Shown: positions 55,324 through 64,000 of the stretch, in pieces | Position numbering within the stretch: the stretch's first letter is position 1 | Layout: every line of letters begins with the position of its first letter | Origin: Prochlorococcus sp. AG-409-M05 | Lineage (GTDB): Bacteria > Cyanobacteriota > Cyanobacteriia > PCC-6307 > Cyanobiaceae | Assembly (NCBI GenBank): GCA_003215435.1 | Contig: QCKJ01000004.1 | Span: forward strand, 1 to 64,000 | Direction: 5' to 3' | DNA: 64,000 nucleotides | The notes under the pieces: model-generated | Database searches by the model: none | Told to the model about the DNA's origin: nothing | The model's input: only the letters and a program-made list of their open reading frames with translations | Translations under genes and position numbers: made by a program

Positions 55324-56247
55324 ATGAGTTCTTTAAGTGCATTCTTAGGTGAAATTGGAAAGCATCAGCTCTTAACCCCCGAACAAGAGCTGACAATGGG
55401 GCGCAAAGTTCAGGCAATGTTGGCTTTAACTAGTCCGTGTCAACTCGCAGGAGGGGAAGGTAAGGCATGTGAATACACAGAAGAGGAACTTCGCACTATT
55501 CGCCTAGGGGAAAAAGCAAAAAACAAGATGATCACCTCAAATCTAAGGCTTGTTGTGAATCTGGCTAAGCGTTATCAAGGAAAAGGCTTGGATCTCCTAG
55601 ACCTAATACAGGAAGGTACTCTTGGACTCACAAGAGCTGTTGAGAAATATGATCCAAAACGAGGGCATCGATTCTCTACATATGCATATTGGTGGATACG
55701 TCAGGGACTAAATAGGGCTCTATCAACTCAAAGTCGCACTATTCGGATCCCTGTCAACGTTAATGAAAAGCTAACCAAACTAAGAGCAGCAAAGTCACGC
55801 TTGATGCAAGCAAATGGAGTTACTCCGACTTCTGAACAACTATCAAACACACTAGATTTAAGTCTAGTAGAAGTTGAAGAATTACTTACTTGTGAATTGC
55901 GTAGTATCACGGTGAGTCTCCAAGGAATAGTCAAGTCCAAGTCTGATCCCAATGAACTTGTAGATATTATTGCTAGTGATGACACTCCACCTATGGAGCT
56001 TGCAGAGATTAATGAGCGAAGTGCATCTGTTTGGGCTTTACTTGAGCAAGCCAACCTTACTCCTAAAGAACAGATGGTAATAAAGTTACGGTTTGGATTA
56101 GATGGATCAAATGAGTGGAGAACTTTAGCTGAAGTTGCTCGCCACATGAATTGCAGCAGGGAATATTCTCGACAAGTTGTTCAGCGAGCCCTTAGGAAAC
56201 TTCGAAGAACAGGTTTCCAGAATGGTTTGTTGGAAAACGAAATGTAA
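55324..56247 (+). CDS. RNA polymerase sigma-70 family factor (group 2)
   Basis: NLRLVVNLAKRYQGKGLDLLDLIQEGTLGLTRAVEKYDPKRGHRFSTYAYWWIRQ. Confidence 0.96.
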   Translation: MSSLSAFLGEIGKHQLLTPEQELTMGRKVQAMLALTSPCQLAGGEGKACEYTEEELRTIRLGEKAKNKMITSNLRLVVNLAKRYQGKGLDLLDLIQEGTLGLTRAVEKYDPKRGHRFSTYAYWWIRQGLNRALSTQSRTIRIPVNVNEKLTKLRAAKSRLMQANGVTPTSEQLSNTLDLSLVEVEELLTCELRSITVSLQGIVKSKSDPNELVDIIASDDTPPMELAEINERSASVWALLEQANLTPKEQMVIKLRFGLDGSNEWRTLAEVARHMNCSREYSRQVVQRALRKLRRTGFQNGLLENEM

Positions 56248-56321
56248 ACACTTTCTAAGAGACAAATCTCCTATAAACACAGACATCTCACAGTAAATAG
56301 TTTTCCTTCGCTTTACGGCTA

Positions 56322-56636
56322 ATGTCCAAATGGACTCCTGAATTTGAGGAAGAGTTGGTACTCCTAATAAAAGACTGGTTAAAAAGTCAAGGGCATACCC
56401 AAGCAGACCTTGGAAGAAGTCTTCAAGCCTCTTCAACTCGAATGCCAGCAATACTGGAGGTACTACAGAAGGAACACCGTTTAGGTGGACTACCAAGAAT
56501 GATTACTAGGCTTTGCGAAATTGAAGCTGAATGGACAAGTACCTCCATGATCATTCATAAAGAGAAAGAACCTCTAGATCCATTTGGCCAATTAGATCTT
56601 TTATTAGAAGAGATTCGTGATGACTGTGAGCAATAG
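56322..56636 (+). CDS. Small hypothetical HTH-like protein
   Basis: GHTQADLGRSLQASSTRMPAILEVLQKE resembles a helix-turn-helix. Confidence 0.65.
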   Translation: MSKWTPEFEEELVLLIKDWLKSQGHTQADLGRSLQASSTRMPAILEVLQKEHRLGGLPRMITRLCEIEAEWTSTSMIIHKEKEPLDPFGQLDLLLEEIRDDCEQ

Positions 56637-56702
56637 TTTCACCTAGGCTTAAAAAATGCTGTCACCAAAAAGATTTCAAACATTATCTCGTCACAATAAA
56701 AA

Positions 56703-57227
56703 TCATTCTGACCAAAGCAAAGACAACCAGGTTGTTCCAGGGGAAGGATCTGTTCTCTCTACTCTGTGTAGGCGATGAGGAGAAAGGTACATGTAGTCAC
56801 CTACGCTTAAATCAAGGTTTTCATCAGGTGATTTAAAACGCAACCTTGCACTCCCCCTCAAAAGAACAAACCATTCATGTTGTGATTGGTTGTACCAACC
56901 CTCAACTGGGCTCTTAGCCGAACAAGAAATAATTAATTCCAATCGCCACTTCTCACCTCCCTTAAGCAATAGTTTTCTTTCCTGCCCTTCTAAAGGGGAC
57001 TTCAATCGAAGCAAATTACTTTTTAAAGGGGTCGAATCCAAATAGGACAATTCCCCCCACCGTCGGCCAATTTCATATCCCCATGATCTGGCTAATTGAA
57101 CAACTTGGTTGTGGTCGGTGCAATCTTTCAAAAGACGACGTCTTTCAGGAAACTCATCTAGGGAGTCCACCATCTGATTTAAATGCTTTACCTTCTCAAG
57201 AAAAAGGTGGAGATCATTTTCAGCCAT
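56703..57227 (-). CDS. Nif11 domain / cupin domain fusion protein
   Basis: N-terminal Nif11-like LHLFLEKVKHLNQMVDSLDEFPERRRLLKDCTDHNQVVQLARSWGYEI; C-terminal cupin HEWFVLLRGSARLRF...LSVGDYMYLSPHRLHRVE. Confidence 0.8.
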   Translation of the reverse strand: MAENDLHLFLEKVKHLNQMVDSLDEFPERRRLLKDCTDHNQVVQLARSWGYEIGRRWGELSYLDSTPLKSNLLRLKSPLEGQERKLLLKGGEKWRLELIISCSAKSPVEGWYNQSQHEWFVLLRGSARLRFKSPDENLDLSVGDYMYLSPHRLHRVERTDPSPGTTWLSLLWSE

Positions 57228-57536
57228 GTACTACCTATATAGGAGAATTCTTGAATCTTTATCATTAGGAAGCAACGTAATACACCATTCTCCAAAGAAA
57301 GGTTTTACATAAAGATCCAGGACATTTTAAGGTGTTGAACCTAAGCCGTCCCATTAGGAGGTTCAGAAAGAGTATTAATTGACAAGTGTTAAGCCTGAAT
57401 TTAAAAACAATGATTTAAGCAGCTATGTCTAGATGATCTAGGGGCTCAAAAAATATTTGGAATCATTTCTAATAGATATTAACTTTGATTTTTCCGTATC
57501 TTATGAGTCAGAATAAAAAAATGTTCTAACTTTTAG

Positions 57537-57914
57537 ATGAATTTTGAGAGTCTAAAAAAGGTTTCACCTAAAAAGTGGCTAAAAAGAAAATTGGCAATTC
57601 TATTGTTGCTAGGCGCTATTTTAACTCCATCCAATCAAGCCTATACCTTAGAAAATAATCCGGGCGAAATACTTTTTATCCAGCACTGTTCAGGGTGTCA
57701 TGTGAATGGAGGCAACATAATTAGGAGAGGTAAAACACTAAAGATTAAAGCCTTAAAAAAATACGGTCTAGACAATCCCGAAGCAATCGCAAAAATTGCT
57801 CGAGAGGGAATTGGGTCAATGTCGGGGTATAAAGAAGCCCTTGGAGAAGGCGGTGATCAACTAGTAGCAAATTGGGTATGGGATCAAGCTCAAAAAGCCT
57901 GGGTCCAAGGATAG
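57537..57914 (+). CDS. Cytochrome c6-like c-type cytochrome
   Basis: Signal-like N-terminus, FIQHCSGCHVNGGNIIRRGKTLKIKALKKYG. Confidence 0.85.
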   Translation: MNFESLKKVSPKKWLKRKLAILLLLGAILTPSNQAYTLENNPGEILFIQHCSGCHVNGGNIIRRGKTLKIKALKKYGLDNPEAIAKIAREGIGSMSGYKEALGEGGDQLVANWVWDQAQKAWVQG

Positions 57915-58159
57915 ATTTTAAAATTAGTCCAGATTTTTTCTTTCCAATAAACGTCTTCTTGCACAAGCTTCTGAACAATATCAATACTTTTCGCTTCAAA
58001 GATTCCGAATACATGGGTATTACATGATGTAGGTCCCAAAGTAATCAATAGTCCATTTTTTTTTAAGTTATCAAGCCTATCTAGATGCTGATCACGAAAA
58101 GGAGTGCGCCTTTCGAGTGCATTTTCGCAATAAGTACCCCAAAGAACAAAACGTGCCAT
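57890..58159 (-). CDS. YciI-like protein
   Basis: RFVLWGTYCENALERRTPFRDQHLDRLDNLKKNGLLITLGPT. Confidence 0.75.
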   Translation of the reverse strand: MARFVLWGTYCENALERRTPFRDQHLDRLDNLKKNGLLITLGPTSCNTHVFGIFEAKSIDIVQKLVQEDVYWKEKIWTNFKIYPWTQAF

Positions 58160-58261
58160 GAAATCTAGATTGAAGTCTTTTTAAGAAATTAGCCCTAAAA
58201 TATTGACACAAAGTGGGCACAAATTGCTATGTTATTAAAGTAAATATTTTATTCATCGATC

Positions 58262-58615
58262 ATGCTAACCGGGAGCGACCTACTTACAAAAGTCAAAGAG
58301 CTTGGTGATGTCAGCAAATCCGATTTGGTTCGTGCTGCTGGATATGTCTCCACAAAGAAAGGTGGTGGTGAGCGTCTGAATTTCACAGCATTCTATGAAG
58401 CTCTACTTGAGGCAAAAGGTGTAAACCTTGGAGAAACTGGCTCAGCAGGAATTGGGAAAGGAGGTCGCAAACTGAGCTATATAGCTACGGTTCAAGGTAA
58501 TGGTAATCTTTTAATAGGAAAAGCTTATACAGCCTTGCTTGACCTTAAGCCAGGTGACAATTTTGAAATCAAGTTAGGGAAGAAGCAAATCAAGCTAATT
58601 CCAGAAGGGGAATAA
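58262..58615 (+). CDS. AbrB family (cyAbrB) transcriptional regulator
   Basis: LTGSDLLTKVKELGDVSKSDLVRAAGYVSTKKGGGERLNFTAFYEALLEAKGV. Confidence 0.93.
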   Translation: MLTGSDLLTKVKELGDVSKSDLVRAAGYVSTKKGGGERLNFTAFYEALLEAKGVNLGETGSAGIGKGGRKLSYIATVQGNGNLLIGKAYTALLDLKPGDNFEIKLGKKQIKLIPEGE

Positions 58616-58684
58616 CTAGTTAGTTGTTTTAATTATATCTTAGCTTGACTGGCAGGTATAAGAAAATTTACAACTTTTTGTTAT

Positions 58685-58730
58685 CTAATAAAAGTCTTGA
58701 AGTTATTATTCAAGACTTTTATTAGTTTTT
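58685..58730. terminator. Bidirectional terminator between cyAbrB gene and trpA
   Basis: Perfect 17-bp stem CTAATAAAAGTCTTGAA-N7-TTCAAGACTTTTATTAG followed by TTTTT. Confidence 0.85.
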
Positions 58731-58768
58731 AATATTGAATCTTTCCATACCCATAAAATAAACTCCTA

Positions 58769-59581
58769 CTAAGTCGACTTAACAAGCTCCTTACAAAATC
58801 GCCCGGCTTCTTCTACTTCTCGTCCAGGGCTTGCAGACGCAATTCTTTTTACAAGTGCGCTACCTACAATTGCACCGTCGCCCCCCCAACTTCTAACTTG
58901 ACTTACTTGTTCCGGTCCTGAGATCCCAAACCCTACAGCTATTGGGTTAGGAGATAATCTCTTCAATTGCTCTACCAATGAGCCAACACGAGCTTCCATC
59001 TGAGCACGTTCACCAGTAACACCAGTAACACTAACCAAATAAGTAAAACCTCTACTGTTTTCAGTTATTCGCTGCATCCTCTGTAAAGGAGTTGTAGGTG
59101 CAACTAAAAGGACAAGGTCTAAGTGTCTCTTTGAAGCAATACTTGAGAGTTTTTCTGCCTCCTCAAGAGGTAAGTCTGGGACAACCAATCCGCTAGCACC
59201 TGCTCTAGCTGCTTCATCACAAAAACGCTCCATCCCAAGGTGAAGTAAAGGATTGCTATAAGTAAAAAGTACAATCGGAATAGTTATTTTCTCTCGCAAA
59301 TTATTCAACATCTCTAAAACACTAGAGGGGGTTGTCCCAGATTTAAGTGCTCGTGCAGCAGAAGCCTGAATTACTGGTCCGTCGGCAAGTGGATCGCTAT
59401 AAGGAATCCCAAGTTCAATAATGTCAGCTCCTGACTCTTGAAGACTTAACAAGATTTTGGCCGAAGTAGATAAGTCTGGGTCACCTGCCATAAAGAAAGG
59501 CATTAAAGCAATACGGCCCTGAGCCCTAACACTTTCAAAGCAACTGCTTAGAGTTGATTTATCAGAGTATTCAGTCTTCAA
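58769..59581 (-). CDS. trpA: Tryptophan synthase alpha chain
   Basis: [35 protein letters not shown]. Confidence 0.97.
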   Translation of the reverse strand: MKTEYSDKSTLSSCFESVRAQGRIALMPFFMAGDPDLSTSAKILLSLQESGADIIELGIPYSDPLADGPVIQASAARALKSGTTPSSVLEMLNNLREKITIPIVLFTYSNPLLHLGMERFCDEAARAGASGLVVPDLPLEEAEKLSSIASKRHLDLVLLVAPTTPLQRMQRITENSRGFTYLVSVTGVTGERAQMEARVGSLVEQLKRLSPNPIAVGFGISGPEQVSQVRSWGGDGAIVGSALVKRIASASPGREVEEAGRFCKELVKST

Positions 59582-59632
59582 GAAATCTCCTTTTTGAATA
59601 TCACTACTTAATAGAAAAGCATATTCTATTTC

Positions 59633-59980
59633 TTATGGGTCTTGAGAGTCACTTAGCAACTCTTTCTCATTAGCAATTTCCTGTATCAACCGAATCTGTT
59701 CTTCATCTGACATTTCATTAAAACGGGATTGGAGTTCTTGCGTGGTTTTGTCCTCATAGATTTTTAAATAACGCTTGCGCTGCTCATTAAAAGTCATGTT
59801 TCCTGTAATTACTCTTAAAAGATAAGATCCAACCCAAATAAACACTCCAAAAATCAATACAGCTTCAGCTGCAATCCCAGCCGAAGCACTATCTAACCCA
59901 AAAACTCTAAAGCCAAAATACCCCAAGCCTCCTAGAAGCAACACCAAGCAACCCAGTTGTATTACATTTGCACGTGTCAA
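59633..59980 (-). CDS. DUF3007-like protein
   Basis: NVIQLGCLVLLLGGLGYFGFRVFGLDSASAGIAAEAVLIFGVFIWVGSYLLRVITGNMTF. Confidence 0.8.
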   Translation of the reverse strand: MTRANVIQLGCLVLLLGGLGYFGFRVFGLDSASAGIAAEAVLIFGVFIWVGSYLLRVITGNMTFNEQRKRYLKIYEDKTTQELQSRFNEMSDEEQIRLIQEIANEKELLSDSQDP

Positions 59981-59984
59981 AAAC

Positions 59985-60194
59985 TTATGCCTCCCCCTGA
60001 CCCTTTAATCGCAAGTTAAGAAAAGGCGCAAAGAGAATCAGACCAGGAAAAAATAGGAATACTAATCCATATAAACCTAGTCGTTCTAGCTTTCCCATAG
60101 TGTGCCAGCGCTTATTTAACCAAAAATAAAGAGCAAGCGGTATAGCAACCAGGTAAAGGAACCCCAAGGAGGCATATGTGGCTAAAAGAAACAT
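59985..60194 (-). CDS. ndhL: NAD(P)H-quinone oxidoreductase subunit L
   Basis: [49 protein letters not shown]. Confidence 0.88.
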   Translation of the reverse strand: MFLLATYASLGFLYLVAIPLALYFWLNKRWHTMGKLERLGLYGLVFLFFPGLILFAPFLNLRLKGQGEA

Positions 60195-60295
60195 CGATCA
60201 ATTAAAAATTTGACTGTCAAAGGATAAAGAGACACTATGAAAAGAATACTCATAGAAATCTAAGATGAACTATGGGTAATCGCCCAACAACTGAT

Positions 60296-60381
60296 GGGAG
60301 CATGGCGGAATTGGTAGACGCAGCGGACTTAAAATCCGCAGGTCGTAAAAGGCTGTGGGGGTTCAAGTCCCCCTGCTCCCA
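60296..60381 (+). tRNA. tRNA-Leu(UAA)
   Basis: GGGAGCA/TGCTCCC acceptor, anticodon loop CTTAAAA, long variable arm, GGTTCAAGTCC. Confidence 0.95.
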
Positions 60382-61449
60382 CTAATCATTCTTAACGAGG
60401 CTCCAGTGCAGAGTCTCCCCTGCATGAAATGGGACAAGGCCTTTATCCATAGGCTCAGTAGTTTCCCCTAAGAGTGTATTAGGTACAACTTGATCTTCTC
60501 TGACTAGGGTTATAGAGCCAGAATTAAAAGGCAATCCATAGAAAGCGGCTCCATTTTTACTAGCAAAAGCTTCGAATTTATCTAACGCATTTTCTTGATC
60601 AAAAACCTCTATATAGCTTTCAAGTGCATAGGGAGCATTAAAGATCCCTGCACATCCACAGGAGGTTTCCTTGTCCTTACGTGAATGAGGTGCAGAGTCA
60701 GTACCTAGAAAAAAGCGAGGGTTACCACTGGTAGCCGCCTTACGAAGCGCAAGTCGATGGGTTTCTCTCTTCACCACAGGCAGGCAATAAAAGTCACTCC
60801 TCAACCCCCCAAGGAACATAGCGTTACGGTTTATATGTAAATGATGAGGAGTAATTGTTGCTGCCAATCTTGAAGGACTTGATTCAACAAATTGAACAGC
60901 CTCACGAGTAGTAATGTGCTCAAGGACCACACGTAAGTTGGGATAACGTTTCAGTAAAGGTACTAAATTTCGTTCAATAAAAACTTTCTCCCTATCAAAA
61001 ACATCAACATCTGGCTCAACTGACTCGCCATGCACTAATAATGGCATGTCAATACGCTGCATCGTCTCAAAGAGAGAGTCGATTAAGCGTAAATCACTAA
61101 CTCCCCTTGAGGAGTTTGTTGTTGAATTAAGTGGGTAAAGCTTTGCTGCCGTGAAAATCTCCTCTCTGTATCCATCTTCTAAAACATTAGGGGAAAGATC
61201 GTCCGTCAAATAAGCAGTCATTAACGGGGTAAAGTTGACCCCAACTCCCAGCGAAGAAAGGATCCTTTCCCTGTAGGAGAAGGCCTCTTGAAGAGAATTT
61301 ATTGGTGGAGAAAGATTCGGCATCACAACTGCTCTTCGAAAGATATCTGCAGTGCTTCTCACAACTCTCTTAAGCATATCTCCATCCCTAAGGTGGACAT
61401 GGAAGTCGTCCGGTTGACGTATCGTGATTCTGTCTCTTGAAAGATCCAA
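60382..61449 (-). CDS. pyrC: Dihydroorotase
   Basis: ITIRQPDDFHVHLRDGDML; FFLGTDSAPHSRKDKETSCGCAGIFNAPYALE. Confidence 0.97.
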   Translation of the reverse strand: MDLSRDRITIRQPDDFHVHLRDGDMLKRVVRSTADIFRRAVVMPNLSPPINSLQEAFSYRERILSSLGVGVNFTPLMTAYLTDDLSPNVLEDGYREEIFTAAKLYPLNSTTNSSRGVSDLRLIDSLFETMQRIDMPLLVHGESVEPDVDVFDREKVFIERNLVPLLKRYPNLRVVLEHITTREAVQFVESSPSRLAATITPHHLHINRNAMFLGGLRSDFYCLPVVKRETHRLALRKAATSGNPRFFLGTDSAPHSRKDKETSCGCAGIFNAPYALESYIEVFDQENALDKFEAFASKNGAAFYGLPFNSGSITLVREDQVVPNTLLGETTEPMDKGLVPFHAGETLHWSLVKND

Positions 61450-61737
61450 GGCTATCCGTAATTAAAGGAATTAAAAGTTCATTAGCTTCAAGACTATCGT
61501 GTTATTAAAAAAAGGATTAGTCACAAGAAGTTCATCATATGAACAAGAATCATAAAGTGAGAGGGATTGGTGATGCAAATAAAGAATAAAAAAACAGCCC
61601 CCCTTAACTAGGCAATTCACTAATACTTGCTTCTTTATAAAGATAGGAAGAGTGAAAAAAGCAAAAAAGTAGCTACGGTTGAGATTTACTTGTCGAAAAG
61701 CATTCGGCCAAAGAAAACAACTCCCTAAACCTCTGAG

Positions 61738-62853
61738 GTGCTCATGTCGCCATTCCTACTCTCAATACTGGAAGTAGTCATAGGTATTGGTCTCCTGTTT
61801 GGTGGAGGAGAATTTTTTGTGCAAGGAGCAATAGCTCTATCACTGATTTTTGGTATTCCTCAACTTGTTATAGGTCTTACAGTTGTCTCTCTAGGGACTA
61901 GTGCTCCTGAACTTTTCGTAAGCGTAATATCTGTTCTGAGTGGTTCAGACGAACTGGCAATAAGCAATGTTGTTGGCAGCAACATATTCAATGTAATGGT
62001 TGTACTAGGGAGTAGTGCGCTTATCGTGCCACTAAAGGTCGAAAGTCGACTGGTACGTAGAGATGTCCCCATACTGCTAGCTGTCTCGGCCGCAGTATGG
62101 GGGATGGCTTCAGCTGGTCGGGTGACATGGCAGTCAGGAGTAGCTCTTTTAATTGCACTCGTTATCAACACTGTTTGGGAGGTTCGGACTGCAAGAGAAC
62201 AACCTGAAGAGATGGGGAATGCAGAGCCAGAAATAAACCTAGAGACTGCAAAAAATAGTTGGAGTCAATCTCTAATCAAACTCTTAATAGGGATTATTTT
62301 CCTTGGTTTGGGATCCAACCTTCTAGTAAAAGGTGCAAGCGCAGCCGCAGGCTTACTAGGGGTAAGCGAAGCAGTTATTGGCCTAACAATTGTAGCGGCA
62401 GGAACCTCCATGCCTGAACTGATCACCTCTATAGTTGCAGCATTTAAAGGCCGAACGGATTTAGCAATTGGGAATGTAGTTGGTAGCAGCCTATTGAACC
62501 AACTTCTTGTTCTTGGAAGTTCTGCAATTGTCTCTGGAGGAGAGGGGCTTGAAATACTAGATAATTTGCTTATTAATAGGGACTTGCCAGTAATGGTCCT
62601 CACAACCCTTGCCTGCATGCCAATTTTTTGGACAAAAGGTCGAATAAGCCGAACTGAAGGAGGAGTACTTATTGGCTTATATATTTTCTACATCATCGAC
62701 CAAGTTTTGCCAAAGACATTACCAACTTGGCAAGATGAATTCCGTCTAATTATTCTCTGTGTAATATTACCTGCAGTAATTGGCTTAATCACATTTCAAA
62801 TGATATCTCACTGGAAGCAAATACAAGATAATAAAAAAAGCAATTATTATTAA
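61738..62853 (+). CDS. Calcium/sodium antiporter (CaCA family)
   Basis: Two alpha repeats: LTVVSLGTSAPELFVSV...NVVGSNIFNVMVVLG and LTIVAAGTSMPELITSIVAAFKGRTDLAIGNVVGSSLLNQLLVLG. Confidence 0.95.
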   Translation: MLMSPFLLSILEVVIGIGLLFGGGEFFVQGAIALSLIFGIPQLVIGLTVVSLGTSAPELFVSVISVLSGSDELAISNVVGSNIFNVMVVLGSSALIVPLKVESRLVRRDVPILLAVSAAVWGMASAGRVTWQSGVALLIALVINTVWEVRTAREQPEEMGNAEPEINLETAKNSWSQSLIKLLIGIIFLGLGSNLLVKGASAAAGLLGVSEAVIGLTIVAAGTSMPELITSIVAAFKGRTDLAIGNVVGSSLLNQLLVLGSSAIVSGGEGLEILDNLLINRDLPVMVLTTLACMPIFWTKGRISRTEGGVLIGLYIFYIIDQVLPKTLPTWQDEFRLIILCVILPAVIGLITFQMISHWKQIQDNKKSNYY

Positions 62854-62858
62854 TCTAT

Positions 62859-64000
62859 TCAACTCATAGTCACAAACTCCTCCGCAATAGTGGGGTGCAA
62901 AGCCATTGTTTGATCAAAATCTGACTTCCTGGCTCCCATCTGAAGTGCAATGGCTGCCATTTGGATAATCTCTGCAGAATATTCACCAATCATATGACAT
63001 CCAACAACCTTTTGTGAGCTCTTAATTACAACCAACTTCAACAAACATCTGTTCTCAAGTCTAGAGAAAGCCATTTGCATGGATTTAAACTTTGCCCTAT
63101 AAATCTCCGTCTGATTCAAACCATATCTATCAATAGCCTGTTTTTCTGTTAATCCAACTGTTGCAATCTCTGGGTTGCTAAATACAGCACGCGGAACATT
63201 ATTATAGTCAGGATATCTTGGTTTACTACCAAAGATTCTATCAGCAAAAGCTCTCCCTTCCTCAATAGCCACAGGTGTAAGGTTTATATTATTAGTTACA
63301 TCACCAACGGCAAAGATGTTCTTTATATTTGTGGCCTGGTTGATATCTACAGGGATTTTATTAGACTCTAATTTAATACTAGCTAATTCCAAGCCCAAAT
63401 GAGAAAGAAGTGGCTTACGGCCTGTTGCAAAAAGGACTCCGTCACTATTATGTTTTATTCCATTATCAATAGAAATAGTTAATTCCCCAACAGAGCCTTC
63501 TATTAATCGAATTGTCTGGTTAAGTAGTAGTTGGATTCCTTTTTTCTGCATCCTCTCTTGTAGCTCAGAGGATATCTCCTCATCAAATCCACGTAGCAAT
63601 TTTTCTCCACGTACTATTAAAGTTACATTAACACCTAAGCCATTCAGTATTGAAGCAAATTCACACGCTATAAACCCTCCACCAACAACTATTATATTCT
63701 CTGGGAAAGTTTCTAAATTAAACATATCGTCGCTTACCCACCCTAACTCAGCTCCTGAGACTTCCGGTTTGTGAGGCTGGCTACCAACTGCAATAAGAAT
63801 ATTTTCTGCAAAGATTTTCCTACCATTGTTATCACTAAGGTTGTCTCTTACTAAAACACAATTTTGACTAATAAAGCTCCCCCATCCAATAATCAACTCA
63901 ACTCCTGCATCTTTAAGCAGATCAGTATGGCGTGAATTAAGCCTGTCAACTTCCTTTCTTACATTTGAAAGTAAAGTTTTAGAATCTACAGAAACATTAC
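62859..64000 (-). CDS. Glutathione reductase-like FAD-dependent oxidoreductase (N-terminus beyond window end)
   Basis: ENILIAVGSQPHKPEV, NIIVVGGGFIACEFASILNGLG, HPTIAEEFVT; frame stays open to the window end (NVSVDSKTLLSNVRKEVDRLNSRHTDLLKDAGVELIIG). Confidence 0.93.
   Translation of the reverse strand, partial: NVSVDSKTLLSNVRKEVDRLNSRHTDLLKDAGVELIIGWGSFISQNCVLVRDNLSDNNGRKIFAENILIAVGSQPHKPEVSGAELGWVSDDMFNLETFPENIIVVGGGFIACEFASILNGLGVNVTLIVRGEKLLRGFDEEISSELQERMQKKGIQLLLNQTIRLIEGSVGELTISIDNGIKHNSDGVLFATGRKPLLSHLGLELASIKLESNKIPVDINQATNIKNIFAVGDVTNNINLTPVAIEEGRAFADRIFGSKPRYPDYNNVPRAVFSNPEIATVGLTEKQAIDRYGLNQTEIYRAKFKSMQMAFSRLENRCLLKLVVIKSSQKVVGCHMIGEYSAEIIQMAAIALQMGARKSDFDQTMALHPTIAEEFVTMS

Noticed and set aside
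55728-56496. ORFs antisense to the sigma factor and the following small gene
   Set aside because: Antisense shadow ORFs
61860-62618. ORFs antisense to the CaCA antiporter
   Set aside because: Ser/Thr/Pro-rich antisense shadows of the repeated alpha motifs

Overview
The window looks like a picocyanobacterial chromosome segment, most consistent with Prochlorococcus. This is inferred from moderately low GC, dense short-spaced genes, and NdhD/NdhL, plastocyanin, Ycf51, cyAbrB-like and Nif11-type proteins. About 11.2-64 kb is an ordinary core backbone: murF, glgA, menB/menD, lepB, a Zn/Mn-type ABC transporter, trpS, thrS, glk, thrB, ndhD, prlC, folB, proA, a TamB-like protein, glgB, hemE, petE, clpB, hisIE, a sigma factor, trpA, ndhL, tRNA-Leu and pyrC. 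The first ~11.2 kb differs. It has low coding density and begins at an intact tRNA-Pro(UGG) (776-849). Downstream, in the same orientation, lie three degenerate pieces of the same tRNA gene (4924-4979, 5442-5467, 11172-11188). They partition the region into segments carrying accessory genes: a Kv-like K+ channel, a PhyH-like dioxygenase, a Cys-rich small protein, a TM2 protein, a TPR protein, and a compact PIG-L deacetylase / ATP-grasp / inositol-phosphatase-like / SDR operon. A decayed cupin gene sits at the outer edge. I read this as an old tRNA-anchored genomic island built by more than one integration, of the kind described for Prochlorococcus tycheposons, with no recombinase left in the window. 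Secondary points of interest are an orphan Nif11 peptide, a Nif11-cupin fusion, a 5'-UTR hairpin and a G10 tract in an RG-rich protein gene, an inverted repeat upstream of the metal ABC operon, and a menD lacking a conventional start codon. All functional names come from reading motifs by eye; no database search was run.
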